A stretch of 41,824 bases of DNA from Cyanobium sp. T1B-Tous. Its GTDB lineage: Bacteria; Cyanobacteriota; Cyanobacteriia; PCC-6307; Cyanobiaceae. Made by a program: the position numbers and the translations under genes. This document shows, one piece after another, positions 27,029 to 35,506 of the stretch (the stretch's first letter is position 1; each line of letters opens with the position of its first letter). Location: contig NZ_JAGQBE010000016.1 in assembly GCF_024345475.1 (NCBI RefSeq), positions 1 to 41,824 of the forward strand, written 5' to 3'. The notes beneath the pieces are model-generated. The model worked only from the letters and a program-made list of their open reading frames with translations. It searched no databases and had not been told where the DNA came from.

Positions 27029-29311
27029 TCAGGAGCCCCGGCGTTGCCGGGGCTTTTTTGTGGGCTTGAGGGTGTGGGCGACCAGCAGGGTGTGCTCCAG
27101 GGCCTGGGGCAGCAGTTGCCCGCGCTGACGGGTGAAGCCGTCCCGCAGGGCTGCCACCGTTTCGGAGTCCAGGGGGCTGCCGCGCAGGTTGGCCAGCTCG
27201 TTCAGATAGGTGCTGTTGGGCCCCAGCCAGCGCTCGATCAGCTGATCGGAGAGCTCGAGCTGGAGGGATTCCTGCCACTGCTGGGGCTGCACCTGCCAGC
27301 CCTGGGCGATCAGGCTGCGCTCGGCGATTGGAGCGCTGTTGTGCTCCGGGCCCAGCCGCTGCCGTTCCAGGTCGCGGAGCTCCTGGAGCAGGGCCCGTAG
27401 GGGCGAGTCGGCCGTGCCGATCAGGGCCAGCAGGCCGGCGGCCGGCCCCAGCTGGGGGGTGCTGAACAGCAGGCGCCATTGCCCCGTGGCCTCCAGCAGG
27501 GAGCCGGCTTCCCGGATCCAGGCGTCGATTTGCTCGGGGGACTGGCCCTGCCAGGGCTGCCGCGCCACCACCCAGTCGAACTGGGCCCGGTCATCGGCGG
27601 CCAGGGGGCCAGCCAGGGCGGTGGGGGTGTCCGGGGGCACCACCAGCAGCTTGGGCTGGCGCAGGGCATCGAGCACCTGCAGCTGGGCCTGCAGCCGCTC
27701 CCGATCGGAGCTGTGGGCCACCGTCACCACCACGCCCCCTTCGGGGGTGGCCTCCAGGGGGTCGAGTGCCCAGAGCAGCGACCGCGCTTCCAGCACCAGC
27801 ACCCGGTCGTGGCGCCGCCAGCCCACCCCATCCCAGAACCGACGCCTCAGGCTGTCGAGCCGTTCTCCCTCGGCGGCCGCCTGCCGCTGCAGCCACCGTT
27901 CCAGCTGGGGATCGTCCGGGCTGCTGCTCAGGATGTCCCCCTGATCGGCGGCCAGCTCGGCCGCGGCGGCGAGCTGGGCCGCCCGCCGTTGTTGCAGCCG
28001 TTCGCGCCGGTGGCCTTCCCAGCCCAGGCTTCCGGGTTGCCAGAAGATTTCGCCCTGGAGCGCCCTGGGGAGGTACTGCTGGGCCACCCAGTGCTCGGCG
28101 TAGGCATGGGGGTAGCGATAGCCCACCCCATCGCCGAAGAGCTGGCCATCGCGGTGGGCATCGCGCAGATGGGAGGGCACCTGTTGACGGTTGGTGCTGC
28201 GCACGCTCTTGAGGGCATCAAAGAAGCCCAGCACGCTGTTGCTCTTCTCGGCCCCTGCCAGGTAGAGCGCCGCCTGGGCCAGGGGGTAGAGGCCCTCCGG
28301 CAGGCCCACCCGTTCAAAGGCGGCGGCACAGGCTTCCACCACCACCACCGCCTGGGGATCGGCCAGGCCGATGTCTTCGCCGGCGGCGATCAGCATGCGC
28401 CGGAAGATGAAGCGGGGGTTTTCGCCGGCCTCCACCATCTGGGCCAGCCAGAACAGCGCCGCATCCGGATCGGAGCCCCGCAACGACTTGATGAAGGCGC
28501 TGATCGTGTCGAAGTGGGCATCGCCCTGTTTGTCGTAGAGCACCACCCGCTGCTGGATCGACTCTTCAGCGATGGTGAGGTCGATGACGATGCGGCCATC
28601 GGCCTCGGCCGGGGTGGTTTCCACCGCCAGCTCCAGGGCATTGAGCAGGCTGCGGGCATCCCCGCCGGCCACATCCACCAGGTGGTTGGCGGCGTCGGCC
28701 GTGATCGCCACCTCCCGATCGCCGTAGCCCACCTCCGGGTCCCGCAGGGCCCGCTCCAGCAGTCGGTGCAGGTGCTCGGCCTCCAGGGGCTGCAGGCGAA
28801 ACAGTCGGGAACGGCTCACCAGGGCCTTGTTCACCTCGAAGGTGGGGTTCTCGGTGGTGGCGCCGATCAGGCTCACCGTGCCGTTCTCCACCCAGGGCAG
28901 CAGGGCGTCCTGCTGGGCACTGTTGAAGCGATGCACCTCGTCGATGAACAGGGTGGTGCGCAGGCCATGGCGGGCCAGGCGCTCCTTGGCCCCATCCACT
29001 TCAGAGCGCAGATCCTTGACGCCGGCGAGCACGGCATTGAGGCTGCTGAAGTGGGCCCGGGTGCTGCCGGCGATGATCCGGGCCAGGGTGGTTTTGCCCA
29101 CGCCCGGCGGGCCGTGCAGGATCAGGTTGCCAACCCGGTCGGCGGCGATCGCGCGGCGCAGCAGGCGGCCTGGCCCGAGGATTGCCTCCTGGCCCACGAA
29201 GTCGTCGAGTGTGCGGGGCCGCAGCCGATCGGCCAGGGGCGCCACCTTGGCCAGGGTGGTGTCGCGGTGGTGGCTGAACAGGTCGCTCAAGGGGCTCGGG
29301 GCTCGTCCCAC
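27029..29311 (-). CDS. rarA: RarA (MgsA) AAA+ recombination factor with extra C-terminal domain
   Basis: The 760-residue protein starts with GTG 29311. Residues about 20-440 are the RarA/MgsA clamp-loader-like ATPase: RPRTLDDFVGQEAILGPG, Walker A HGPPGVGKTT, Walker B LFIDEVHRFN, sensor LIGATTENPTFEVN and the domain with SAFIKSLRGSDPDAALFWLA. It acts at stalled replication forks and gaps. Residues about 440-760 are an added domain with VLVLEARSLLWALDP, GGVVVTVAHSS and FDWVVARQPW, a Rossmann-like order that recalls class I methyltransferases. RarA fused to an unknown domain is known in cyanobacteria. The methyltransferase reading is inference. Confidence 0.92.
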   Translation of the reverse strand: MGRAPSPLSDLFSHHRDTTLAKVAPLADRLRPRTLDDFVGQEAILGPGRLLRRAIAADRVGNLILHGPPGVGKTTLARIIAGSTRAHFSSLNAVLAGVKDLRSEVDGAKERLARHGLRTTLFIDEVHRFNSAQQDALLPWVENGTVSLIGATTENPTFEVNKALVSRSRLFRLQPLEAEHLHRLLERALRDPEVGYGDREVAITADAANHLVDVAGGDARSLLNALELAVETTPAEADGRIVIDLTIAEESIQQRVVLYDKQGDAHFDTISAFIKSLRGSDPDAALFWLAQMVEAGENPRFIFRRMLIAAGEDIGLADPQAVVVVEACAAAFERVGLPEGLYPLAQAALYLAGAEKSNSVLGFFDALKSVRSTNRQQVPSHLRDAHRDGQLFGDGVGYRYPHAYAEHWVAQQYLPRALQGEIFWQPGSLGWEGHRRERLQQRRAAQLAAAAELAADQGDILSSSPDDPQLERWLQRQAAAEGERLDSLRRRFWDGVGWRRHDRVLVLEARSLLWALDPLEATPEGGVVVTVAHSSDRERLQAQLQVLDALRQPKLLVVPPDTPTALAGPLAADDRAQFDWVVARQPWQGQSPEQIDAWIREAGSLLEATGQWRLLFSTPQLGPAAGLLALIGTADSPLRALLQELRDLERQRLGPEHNSAPIAERSLIAQGWQVQPQQWQESLQLELSDQLIERWLGPNSTYLNELANLRGSPLDSETVAALRDGFTRQRGQLLPQALEHTLLVAHTLKPTKKPRQRRGS
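27034..27059 (+). terminator. Intrinsic terminator inside the 3' end of the RarA gene
   Basis: AGCCCCGGC and GCCGGGGCT form a nine-base-pair stem with a three-base loop and a run of T on the + strand, 33 bases after the DUF1400-like gene stop. The same bases, read leftward, encode the last residues (KKPRQRRGS) of the convergent RarA fusion protein. The terminator is a good match for the rightward gene; leftward it is preceded by A and lacks a T-run. Confidence 0.9.
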
Positions 29312-29350
29312 CGGCTCCCATCATCCGTCCAACGGCGATACGCTCCGGCG

Positions 29351-30499
29351 ATGGTGCTGGATCGTTGCTGGATGTCGGCGCTGCAGGGGTCCAGGAGGTT
29401 GGCGCTGGCGACGGCCCTGATGGCGGCCCTGGTGCCCGCCGCTCTGGTGCTGGGCTGCGGCCCGGTGCGGGAGCCGGCCCGGCGCTTGCCCTTGGTGCAG
29501 ACCCAGCCCATCGAGCCGGCAGGGTTTCAGGCTGGCTTTGACACGGTGAGCACCCTGGAGGCGGAGGAGGAGGTGGATCTGGCGGCCCAGGCCGGCGGTC
29601 GGATCCAGCGTCTGCTGGTGCGTCAGGGCGATCGGGTGCGCCAGGGCCAGTTGCTGCTCGTGCTCGACCAGACCCAGCTGCGGGCGGAGGTGGCCAGCCT
29701 GCGCGCCCAGATGCAGACCAACCGGCTCAACTACCAGCGCTACCAGGATCTGGCCCGTCAGGGTGCGGCCAGCGCCCTGCAGCGCGATGAATTCCGCCAG
29801 GCCTACATCGCGGCGCGCGAAGCCCTGGTGGCCCGGGAGGCGGACCTGGCCTTCAAGGATCTGCGCGCCCCCATTGCCGGCACGGTGGCTGATCTGCGCG
29901 TCAAGCAGGGCGATGTGATCGAGGCGGGGGTGCCGCTCACCCGTTTGATCCGCAACGACCGCTTGCTGGCCCGCATCGACGTTCCGGCGGTGTACGCCGG
30001 TCGGGTGCGACCCGGCCAGCGGGTGCTCCTGCTCGACGCCTCCCGCGCCCAGCCGTTGGCGGAGGGGCAGGTGAGCACGGTGGATCCGGGGGTGGCAGCC
30101 GCCACCCAGACCCTGCTCGTGAAGGCCGCGTTTGCCAATCCCCGCGGCAGCCTGCGCAACGGTCAGCGCAGCCGCACCCGCCTGGTGCTGGACCGGCGGG
30201 AGGAGCTGGCGGTGCCGTTCACCGCGGTGACCCAGCTGGCGGGCCAGTCGTTTGTCTACGTGGTGGGCAGCCTGGCCGATCTGGAACGGCGGCCGGGACA
30301 GGCCGCCCTGGCCGAGCTGCGCAAGCTGCCGGCGGGCACCCGCTTTGCCCTGCAGACGCCGGTGCAGTTGGGGGATCTGCAGGGCAACCGCTACCCGGTG
30401 CGGCGGGGCCTGGCGGCGGGGGACCTTGTGATCACCGCTGGCCTGCTCAATCTGCGCCACGGGGCACCGTTGCAGCTGGCCCAGCAGGCCCGCCCCTGA
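29351..30499 (+). CDS. RND efflux periplasmic adaptor lipoprotein, first copy
   Basis: The 382-residue HlyD/AcrA-type membrane fusion protein starts at ATG 29351 (ATG 29372 is also possible). A lipobox AALVLGC puts the lipid-anchored cysteine at residue 36. Then follow the beta-barrel/lipoyl half QAGGRIQRLLVRQGDRVRQG, a helical hairpin (about 120-160), the second lipoyl half DLRAPIAGTVADLRVKQGD and the C-terminal barrel domain. It links an inner-membrane RND pump to an outer-membrane channel. It is followed by a second adaptor and the pump. It is more diverged than the second copy and begins 39 bases from the divergent rarA start. Confidence 0.9.
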   Translation: MVLDRCWMSALQGSRRLALATALMAALVPAALVLGCGPVREPARRLPLVQTQPIEPAGFQAGFDTVSTLEAEEEVDLAAQAGGRIQRLLVRQGDRVRQGQLLLVLDQTQLRAEVASLRAQMQTNRLNYQRYQDLARQGAASALQRDEFRQAYIAAREALVAREADLAFKDLRAPIAGTVADLRVKQGDVIEAGVPLTRLIRNDRLLARIDVPAVYAGRVRPGQRVLLLDASRAQPLAEGQVSTVDPGVAAATQTLLVKAAFANPRGSLRNGQRSRTRLVLDRREELAVPFTAVTQLAGQSFVYVVGSLADLERRPGQAALAELRKLPAGTRFALQTPVQLGDLQGNRYPVRRGLAAGDLVITAGLLNLRHGAPLQLAQQARP

Positions 30500-30551
30500 G
30501 GTGGGCAAGGGGCAGCGATGCCTCTAATTTGCCTGCACATGCCCAGGGATT

Positions 30552-31688
30552 GTGGTTCGCGCGGTTCCGGCGTTGTCGTTGGTGGGTGTGTTGCTGGTGG
30601 GCTGCGCCGCCAAGCCGGTGGCGCGCCAGCCCCTGGTGGTGGAGACCGCAACCATCGGTGAGGCCAGTTTCAGCCCATCAATCGACGTGATGAGCCAGCT
30701 GGAGTCGACCACCGACGTGGCCCTGCGTCCCGAGGTGGATGGCCGGGTCGTCAAGATCCTGGCCACCCAGGGGCAGCGGGTGAAGGCGGGCCAGCCGATC
30801 CTGGTGCTCGACAACGTGCAGCTGACGGCGAGCCTGGATGCGAGCAAGGCGGAAGCCCGCAAGGACAGCGTCAATGCGGAGCGCTACATCTTTCTGAATG
30901 AGCAGGGCGCGGTCTCCACCAAAGACCGTGATTACTACGTCACCCAGGCGATTCAGGCCCGCGACCAGGTGCGCGCCAAGGCGGCGGACCTGGGCTACAA
31001 ATACGTCACCGCTCCCATCAGTGGTGAGATCGGTGACCTCGACACCGTCAAGCTCGGCGATTACGTCCGCCAGGGGCAGGCGATCACCGGCATCGTCGAC
31101 AACAGCGATCTCTGGACCCTGATGGATGTGCCGGCCACCCAGGCCTCCCGGGTGCAGTTGGGCCAGTCAGTGGAGCTCAAGTCCCAGGGGAATCCGCCGG
31201 TGATCAGCACCGGCAAGGTGGTGTTCATCTCGCCGTACTTCGGGATGAGCGGCAATCAGGCGTCGCCGAACACGGTGCTGGTGAAGGCCTCGTTCCCCAA
31301 CCTCACCGGCAAGCTCAAAACCGGCCAGTACGTGCGCAACCGGATCATCACCGGCAGCACCCGCCAGCTCTCGGTGCCGGTGCAGGCCGTGATGATGCAG
31401 GCCCAGCAGCCCTTCGTGTACCGCATTTTCCGCCTCGAGCAGGTGCTGGCCAAGATTCGGGCCTCCACCCAGATTCCCGATGCCCAGAAGCAGAAGTTGG
31501 AGGCCCTGCCGGCGGAAACGCCGATCGTGGTGCAGATGCCGGTGACACTTGGCACCTTGCAGGACAACCGCTATCCCGTGCTCTCAGGCCTGGTGGCCGG
31601 AGACCAGGTGGTGGTGAGCAACACGGCCCTGTTGCGCACCGGCATGCCGGTGAAGCTGGCCAGCGCTGCCCAGCCGGGTGTGAACTGA
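30552..31688 (+). CDS. RND efflux periplasmic adaptor lipoprotein, second copy
   Basis: The 378-residue membrane fusion protein starts with GTG 30552. The lipobox LVGVLLVGC places the anchored cysteine at residue 18. Lipoyl halves are RPEVDGRVVKILATQGQRVK and YVTAPISGEIGDLDTVKLGD, with a hairpin between them, followed by the beta-barrel and membrane-proximal domains. Its C-terminal VTLGTLQDNRYPVLSGLVAGD parallels VQLGDLQGNRYPVRRGLAAGD in the first adaptor, so the two are paralogues. It lies nine bases before the RND pump gene and is the more likely direct partner. Confidence 0.92.
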   Translation: MVRAVPALSLVGVLLVGCAAKPVARQPLVVETATIGEASFSPSIDVMSQLESTTDVALRPEVDGRVVKILATQGQRVKAGQPILVLDNVQLTASLDASKAEARKDSVNAERYIFLNEQGAVSTKDRDYYVTQAIQARDQVRAKAADLGYKYVTAPISGEIGDLDTVKLGDYVRQGQAITGIVDNSDLWTLMDVPATQASRVQLGQSVELKSQGNPPVISTGKVVFISPYFGMSGNQASPNTVLVKASFPNLTGKLKTGQYVRNRIITGSTRQLSVPVQAVMMQAQQPFVYRIFRLEQVLAKIRASTQIPDAQKQKLEALPAETPIVVQMPVTLGTLQDNRYPVLSGLVAGDQVVVSNTALLRTGMPVKLASAAQPGVN

Positions 31689-31697
31689 GGACCACCC

Positions 31698-34600
31698 ATG
31701 TCGCTCTCCGATAATTTCATCAAACGGCCGGTTCTGACCACCGTTTGCAGCATCTTGATCGTGCTGATAGGCATCATCGCGATCCCAAGCCTGTCGATTG
31801 AGAACCTCCCCAACATCGCGCCACCTCTGATTCAGGTGACGGCCAACTACGGCGGCGCCAATTCCGTGGTGACCGAGCAGGCGGTGACCAATCCGCTCGA
31901 GCAGCAGATCAACGGTGTGCCGGGTGCGGCCTATATCTCTTCCACGAGCTCAAACACGGGACAGAGCATTATTCAAGTTTATTTCAACGAAGACACGGAT
32001 ATCAACATCGACCAGGTGAACGTGCAGAACCGCGTGTCCCTGGCCATGCCCCAGTTGCCACAGCAGGTTTCGGCCACCGGTGTGTCGGTGATGCAGAGCA
32101 CGCCCTCGATCCTGATGGCCTATCAGGTGACTTCAACCGAGGGACAGTTTGATGCGCCTTACATCAATGGCCTCATCTATGAGCAGCTCTTTTACGAGTT
32201 GGAACGGGTTCCCGGCGTTGCTCAGGTGAACATGTTGGGGGGTAGCAACCCGGCCTTCTGGTTGTTCGTCGACCCCAACAAGCTCACGGCCAACCAGCTC
32301 ACGGCCGATCAGATCGTTAATGCTGTCAAGAGTCAGAACAGCGTTGCCATTGGCGGATTGATTGGTGGCCCGCCCGCCGGAGGAGACCAGCTGTTCGCCT
32401 ACCCGATTCTGGTGGCTGACAACGGCAACCTGATGTCGATTGAGCAGCTCAACGATCTGATCGTGGGCAAGTCCCCCCAGGGCAACCTGCTGCGGCTTCG
32501 GGATGTGGGTCAGGCCACCTATGGCTTCAACACCTTTGCCCAGCAGGCCGTCAGCGTTGAGGGCTACCCGGCGATCACCGTGGCGGTGTTCCAGACCCCG
32601 GAGAGCAACGCGCTGGATGTGTCGGAAGCGGTGGTGGCGGTGATGGACCAGTTCTCCCAGACCGTGCCTGCGGGGATCTCGGTGAAGCAGATCTACAACA
32701 TCGGCCAGTTCATTGAGTCGGCCGTGGACGGCGTGACCGATGCCCTGGGCCTGGCGATCGTGCTGGTGCTGGTGATCCTGTTCCTGTTTCTGCAGAACTG
32801 GCGCGCCACGGTGGTTCCCAGCCTGGCGATTCCGATCTCCCTGATTGGCACCTTCGCCTTTATCAAGGCGTTTGGCTTCTCGATCAACCAGCTCACCCTG
32901 CTGGGGTTGGTGCTCGCCACCGGCCTGGTGGTGGATGACGCCATCGTGGTGATCGAAGCCGTCTCCAAGAACCTCGAAAGCGGCATGAGCCCCCGCAAGG
33001 CGGCGATGGAGTGCATGGGCACCCTGATCGGGGCGTTGATTGCCACCTCCTTGGTGTTGATGGCGGTGTTCGTGCCGGTGGCGTTCTATCCGGGCGGCAT
33101 CGGCATTATTTATAAGCAATTTGCGCTCACGATCGCCTTCTCGATCGCCATCTCCACCTTCAACGCCCTCACCTTCTCGCCGATGATGTCGGCCCTGATC
33201 CTGAAGGCGGAGCAGCCCCAGAAGCCGAAGGGTTGGGGTTGGACGATCGGGGGCGTGGTGGTGGGTCTGGCGTTCGGTCGCTTCAGCGCGGCTTCCTTTG
33301 GCGTCGGTGCCTATGTGTTTGGTGTGGTGCTGTTCGGCCTTGCCGGCAGCAGACTCGCCCTCATTTTTGAGCGTTTCAACCGCTTTTTTGCCTGGCTCCA
33401 AGATCGTTACGCCCGTCTGCTGGAGGTGTTAATCCGCAAGCGCAAGCTGGTGTTCGCCGGTCTGGCCGGTGGCATCGTGCTCACCGCCCTGGCGTTCTCT
33501 GCCCTGCCTTCAGCGTTCATTCCGGAGGAAGACCAGGGCTACGGCGTGGGGATCTTCCAGTTGCAGAACGGTGCCTCCCTCACCCTCACACAGCAGACCG
33601 GCCTGGAGATCGCCAAGGTGCTCAAGGAAGAGCCCGACATCACGGCGGCTTCGGTGGTGAGTGGCTACGGCTTCAACGGCTCCAGCCCCGATCAGGGTGT
33701 GTTTTTCTTTGGACTGAAGCCCCTGGAGGAGCGCAGCGGAGCCGATCAGAAAGCCCCCGCCATCGTGGCGCGGCTCAACGCCAAGCTCTCCAAGATCAGC
33801 AGTGGCCTGGTGGTGGCCGCCCAGCCCCCGGCGATTCCGGGCTTCTCGGCCCAGGGGGGCTTCTACTTCCAGTTCAACGACCTCAGCAACGGCGCCTACA
33901 CCTTCAACCAGCTCGATCGTCTGGCCCAGGAGCTGGTGGCCGCCGGCACCAGCTCGGATCAGTTTTCCAGCCTTTACACCCAGTTCATTCCCAGCGCGCC
34001 GGCTTTTGGGCTGACGATTGATCGCTCGATCATGGGTACCCTCAACATCGACTTCCAGCAGGCGATGCAGACGATCGCCGTGCTCGCTGGTGGCAACTAT
34101 TCCGGACTCACCTATGAGAACGGCCAGGTGCGCAACATCTATGTGCAGTCTGAGGCGTCTGGGCGCAGCAATCTGGAGGATGTACTCAGCTATTACGTGC
34201 GCAACCGCGACAACAAGCTGGTGCAGGTGAGCGAGTTTGCCTCGTCGGAGCTCACCAGTGCGCCGCCGGTGATCAGTCACTACAACCTGTACCGCACCAT
34301 TCTGGTGCAGGGCGCTGAAGCCATCGGCAAGAGCTCGGGACAGGCCCTCACGGCCATTCAGCAGATCTTCCAGAAGCTGGATTTCAACAACGTCGGGTAT
34401 GCCTTTACGGGCCTGGCGTCGTTGCAGCTGTCGGCTGGTAGCGCCAGCGTTCTGGTGTTCGGCCTGGGCATCCTGATCGTCTACCTGGTGCTCTCTGCCC
34501 AGTACGAGAGCTATGTCACCCCCGTCATCATCCTGATGACCGTGCCGCTGGCCATGCTGGGGGCCCTGGTGTTTCTGGCCTTGCGCTCGATCGACCTCAA

Positions 34601-34967
34601 CATCTATGCCCAGGTGGGGCTGGTGACCTTGATCGGCCTGGCGGCCAAGAACGGCATCCTGATTGTGGAGGTGGCCGAACAGCATTTGGAGGAGGGCATG
34701 GGCGTCGTCGAGGCGGCCATGGCCGCTGCCGAATCCCGCATGCGCCCGATCCTGATGACCGCGATCGCCTCGCTGGCTGGCTTCCTGCCCCTGGTGGTGG
34801 CCACCACCGCCGGTGCCAACAGCCAGCAGTCGCTGGGCACGGTGATCTTCGGCGGTCTGCTCGTGGCCACGGTGCTGTCGCTGGGCGTGGTGCCCCCCTT
34901 CTATGTGCTGATCAAGCAGCTGGAGGCGCGTTGGTTCCCTGAACCGCAGCAGGAGTCGGTCGGTTGA
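31698..34967 (+). CDS. RND-family inner-membrane efflux pump (AcrB/HAE1 type)
   Basis: The 1,089-residue transporter has the 12-helix RND layout with two large periplasmic loops. The N-terminus SDNFIKRPVLTTVCSILIVL, the GLVLATGLVVDDAIVVIEAV helix with the paired Asp of the proton relay, and GLAAKNGILIVEVAEQHLEE with the matching Lys show a working HAE1-type antiporter. It is slightly longer than AcrB (1,049) because of extra sequence near residue 510, where PKGWGWTIGGVVVGLAFG adds a hydrophobic stretch. GAGGA lies seven bases before the ATG. No TolC-like channel gene is in the window. The substrate is unknown. Confidence 0.95.
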   Translation: MSLSDNFIKRPVLTTVCSILIVLIGIIAIPSLSIENLPNIAPPLIQVTANYGGANSVVTEQAVTNPLEQQINGVPGAAYISSTSSNTGQSIIQVYFNEDTDINIDQVNVQNRVSLAMPQLPQQVSATGVSVMQSTPSILMAYQVTSTEGQFDAPYINGLIYEQLFYELERVPGVAQVNMLGGSNPAFWLFVDPNKLTANQLTADQIVNAVKSQNSVAIGGLIGGPPAGGDQLFAYPILVADNGNLMSIEQLNDLIVGKSPQGNLLRLRDVGQATYGFNTFAQQAVSVEGYPAITVAVFQTPESNALDVSEAVVAVMDQFSQTVPAGISVKQIYNIGQFIESAVDGVTDALGLAIVLVLVILFLFLQNWRATVVPSLAIPISLIGTFAFIKAFGFSINQLTLLGLVLATGLVVDDAIVVIEAVSKNLESGMSPRKAAMECMGTLIGALIATSLVLMAVFVPVAFYPGGIGIIYKQFALTIAFSIAISTFNALTFSPMMSALILKAEQPQKPKGWGWTIGGVVVGLAFGRFSAASFGVGAYVFGVVLFGLAGSRLALIFERFNRFFAWLQDRYARLLEVLIRKRKLVFAGLAGGIVLTALAFSALPSAFIPEEDQGYGVGIFQLQNGASLTLTQQTGLEIAKVLKEEPDITAASVVSGYGFNGSSPDQGVFFFGLKPLEERSGADQKAPAIVARLNAKLSKISSGLVVAAQPPAIPGFSAQGGFYFQFNDLSNGAYTFNQLDRLAQELVAAGTSSDQFSSLYTQFIPSAPAFGLTIDRSIMGTLNIDFQQAMQTIAVLAGGNYSGLTYENGQVRNIYVQSEASGRSNLEDVLSYYVRNRDNKLVQVSEFASSELTSAPPVISHYNLYRTILVQGAEAIGKSSGQALTAIQQIFQKLDFNNVGYAFTGLASLQLSAGSASVLVFGLGILIVYLVLSAQYESYVTPVIILMTVPLAMLGALVFLALRSIDLNIYAQVGLVTLIGLAAKNGILIVEVAEQHLEEGMGVVEAAMAAAESRMRPILMTAIASLAGFLPLVVATTAGANSQQSLGTVIFGGLLVATVLSLGVVPPFYVLIKQLEARWFPEPQQESVG

Positions 34968-35453
34968 TCAGTGTTGCCGGCGGATGTGGCCGTTGTGCCA
35001 GCTCCAGCGCCAGGGCTCCACGGCCCGGGCCGTCTGCAGATCGGGCCGGTCGGCCAGGCACACCGGGATGAACTCGGTGGCGTAGCTGAAGGCGTTGTCG
35101 CGGATGGATTGATTCAGCACCAGGCTGCCCTCCTCGCCTGAAATCGAGCGGTGGTACGTGCCCACCGGAATTTCAAGCGCCCCCATGGCCCGTTCCAGCG
35201 CAATCACGTGGTGGGGCTGATCCCAGGCCGGGTTGAGCAGGATGAAGGTGCGCTGGCCTTGCAGCACCAGGTTGTGATCCACCTGGTGTTGATGCACGTA
35301 GTACTGCTCCGCCCCGTCGTGATCGGGCGGTGAGATGGCAGGCCCGTGGTGCACCACCACATCGGTGCCGTTGCTGTGGGGCACGCTGGCATCGAAGAAG
35401 CACACCTGCGGCGTTTCGCGAAACAGGTGGATCGGTACGAATTGGAGGTGCAT
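34968..35453 (-). CDS. Cupin-like protein
   Basis: The 161-residue protein starts at ATG 35451-35453, preceded by AGGAG. It is histidine-rich in a cupin-like arrangement: VVVHHGPAISPPDHDGAEQY, then YVHQHQVDHNLVLQGQRTFI, and later LEIPVGTYHRSISGEEGSLV. These resemble the two cupin motifs with metal-binding His residues and a sugar-epimerase-like barrel. There is no signal peptide. I cannot name the substrate. It ends one base after the convergent RND gene stop. It follows a secreted protein gene by 53 bases on the same strand. Confidence 0.72.
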   Translation of the reverse strand: MHLQFVPIHLFRETPQVCFFDASVPHSNGTDVVVHHGPAISPPDHDGAEQYYVHQHQVDHNLVLQGQRTFILLNPAWDQPHHVIALERAMGALEIPVGTYHRSISGEEGSLVLNQSIRDNAFSYATEFIPVCLADRPDLQTARAVEPWRWSWHNGHIRRQH

Positions 35454-35506
35454 CGAGCCACTCCTGGCTATGCCCTCTGTCGCCAGGGTGCTGGCCGCTG
35501 CCCCAT

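Noticed and set aside
27479-29350. Upstream extension of the first RND adaptor giving a 1,006-residue frame
   Set aside because: It is the complement of rarA; the lipoprotein signal begins at ATG 29351.
32133-34685. Two long frames (422 and 391 codons) on the minus strand opposite the RND pump
   Set aside because: They are rich in His, Gln and Gly as expected for shadows of a GC-rich gene, and the plus-strand pump is unmistakable.
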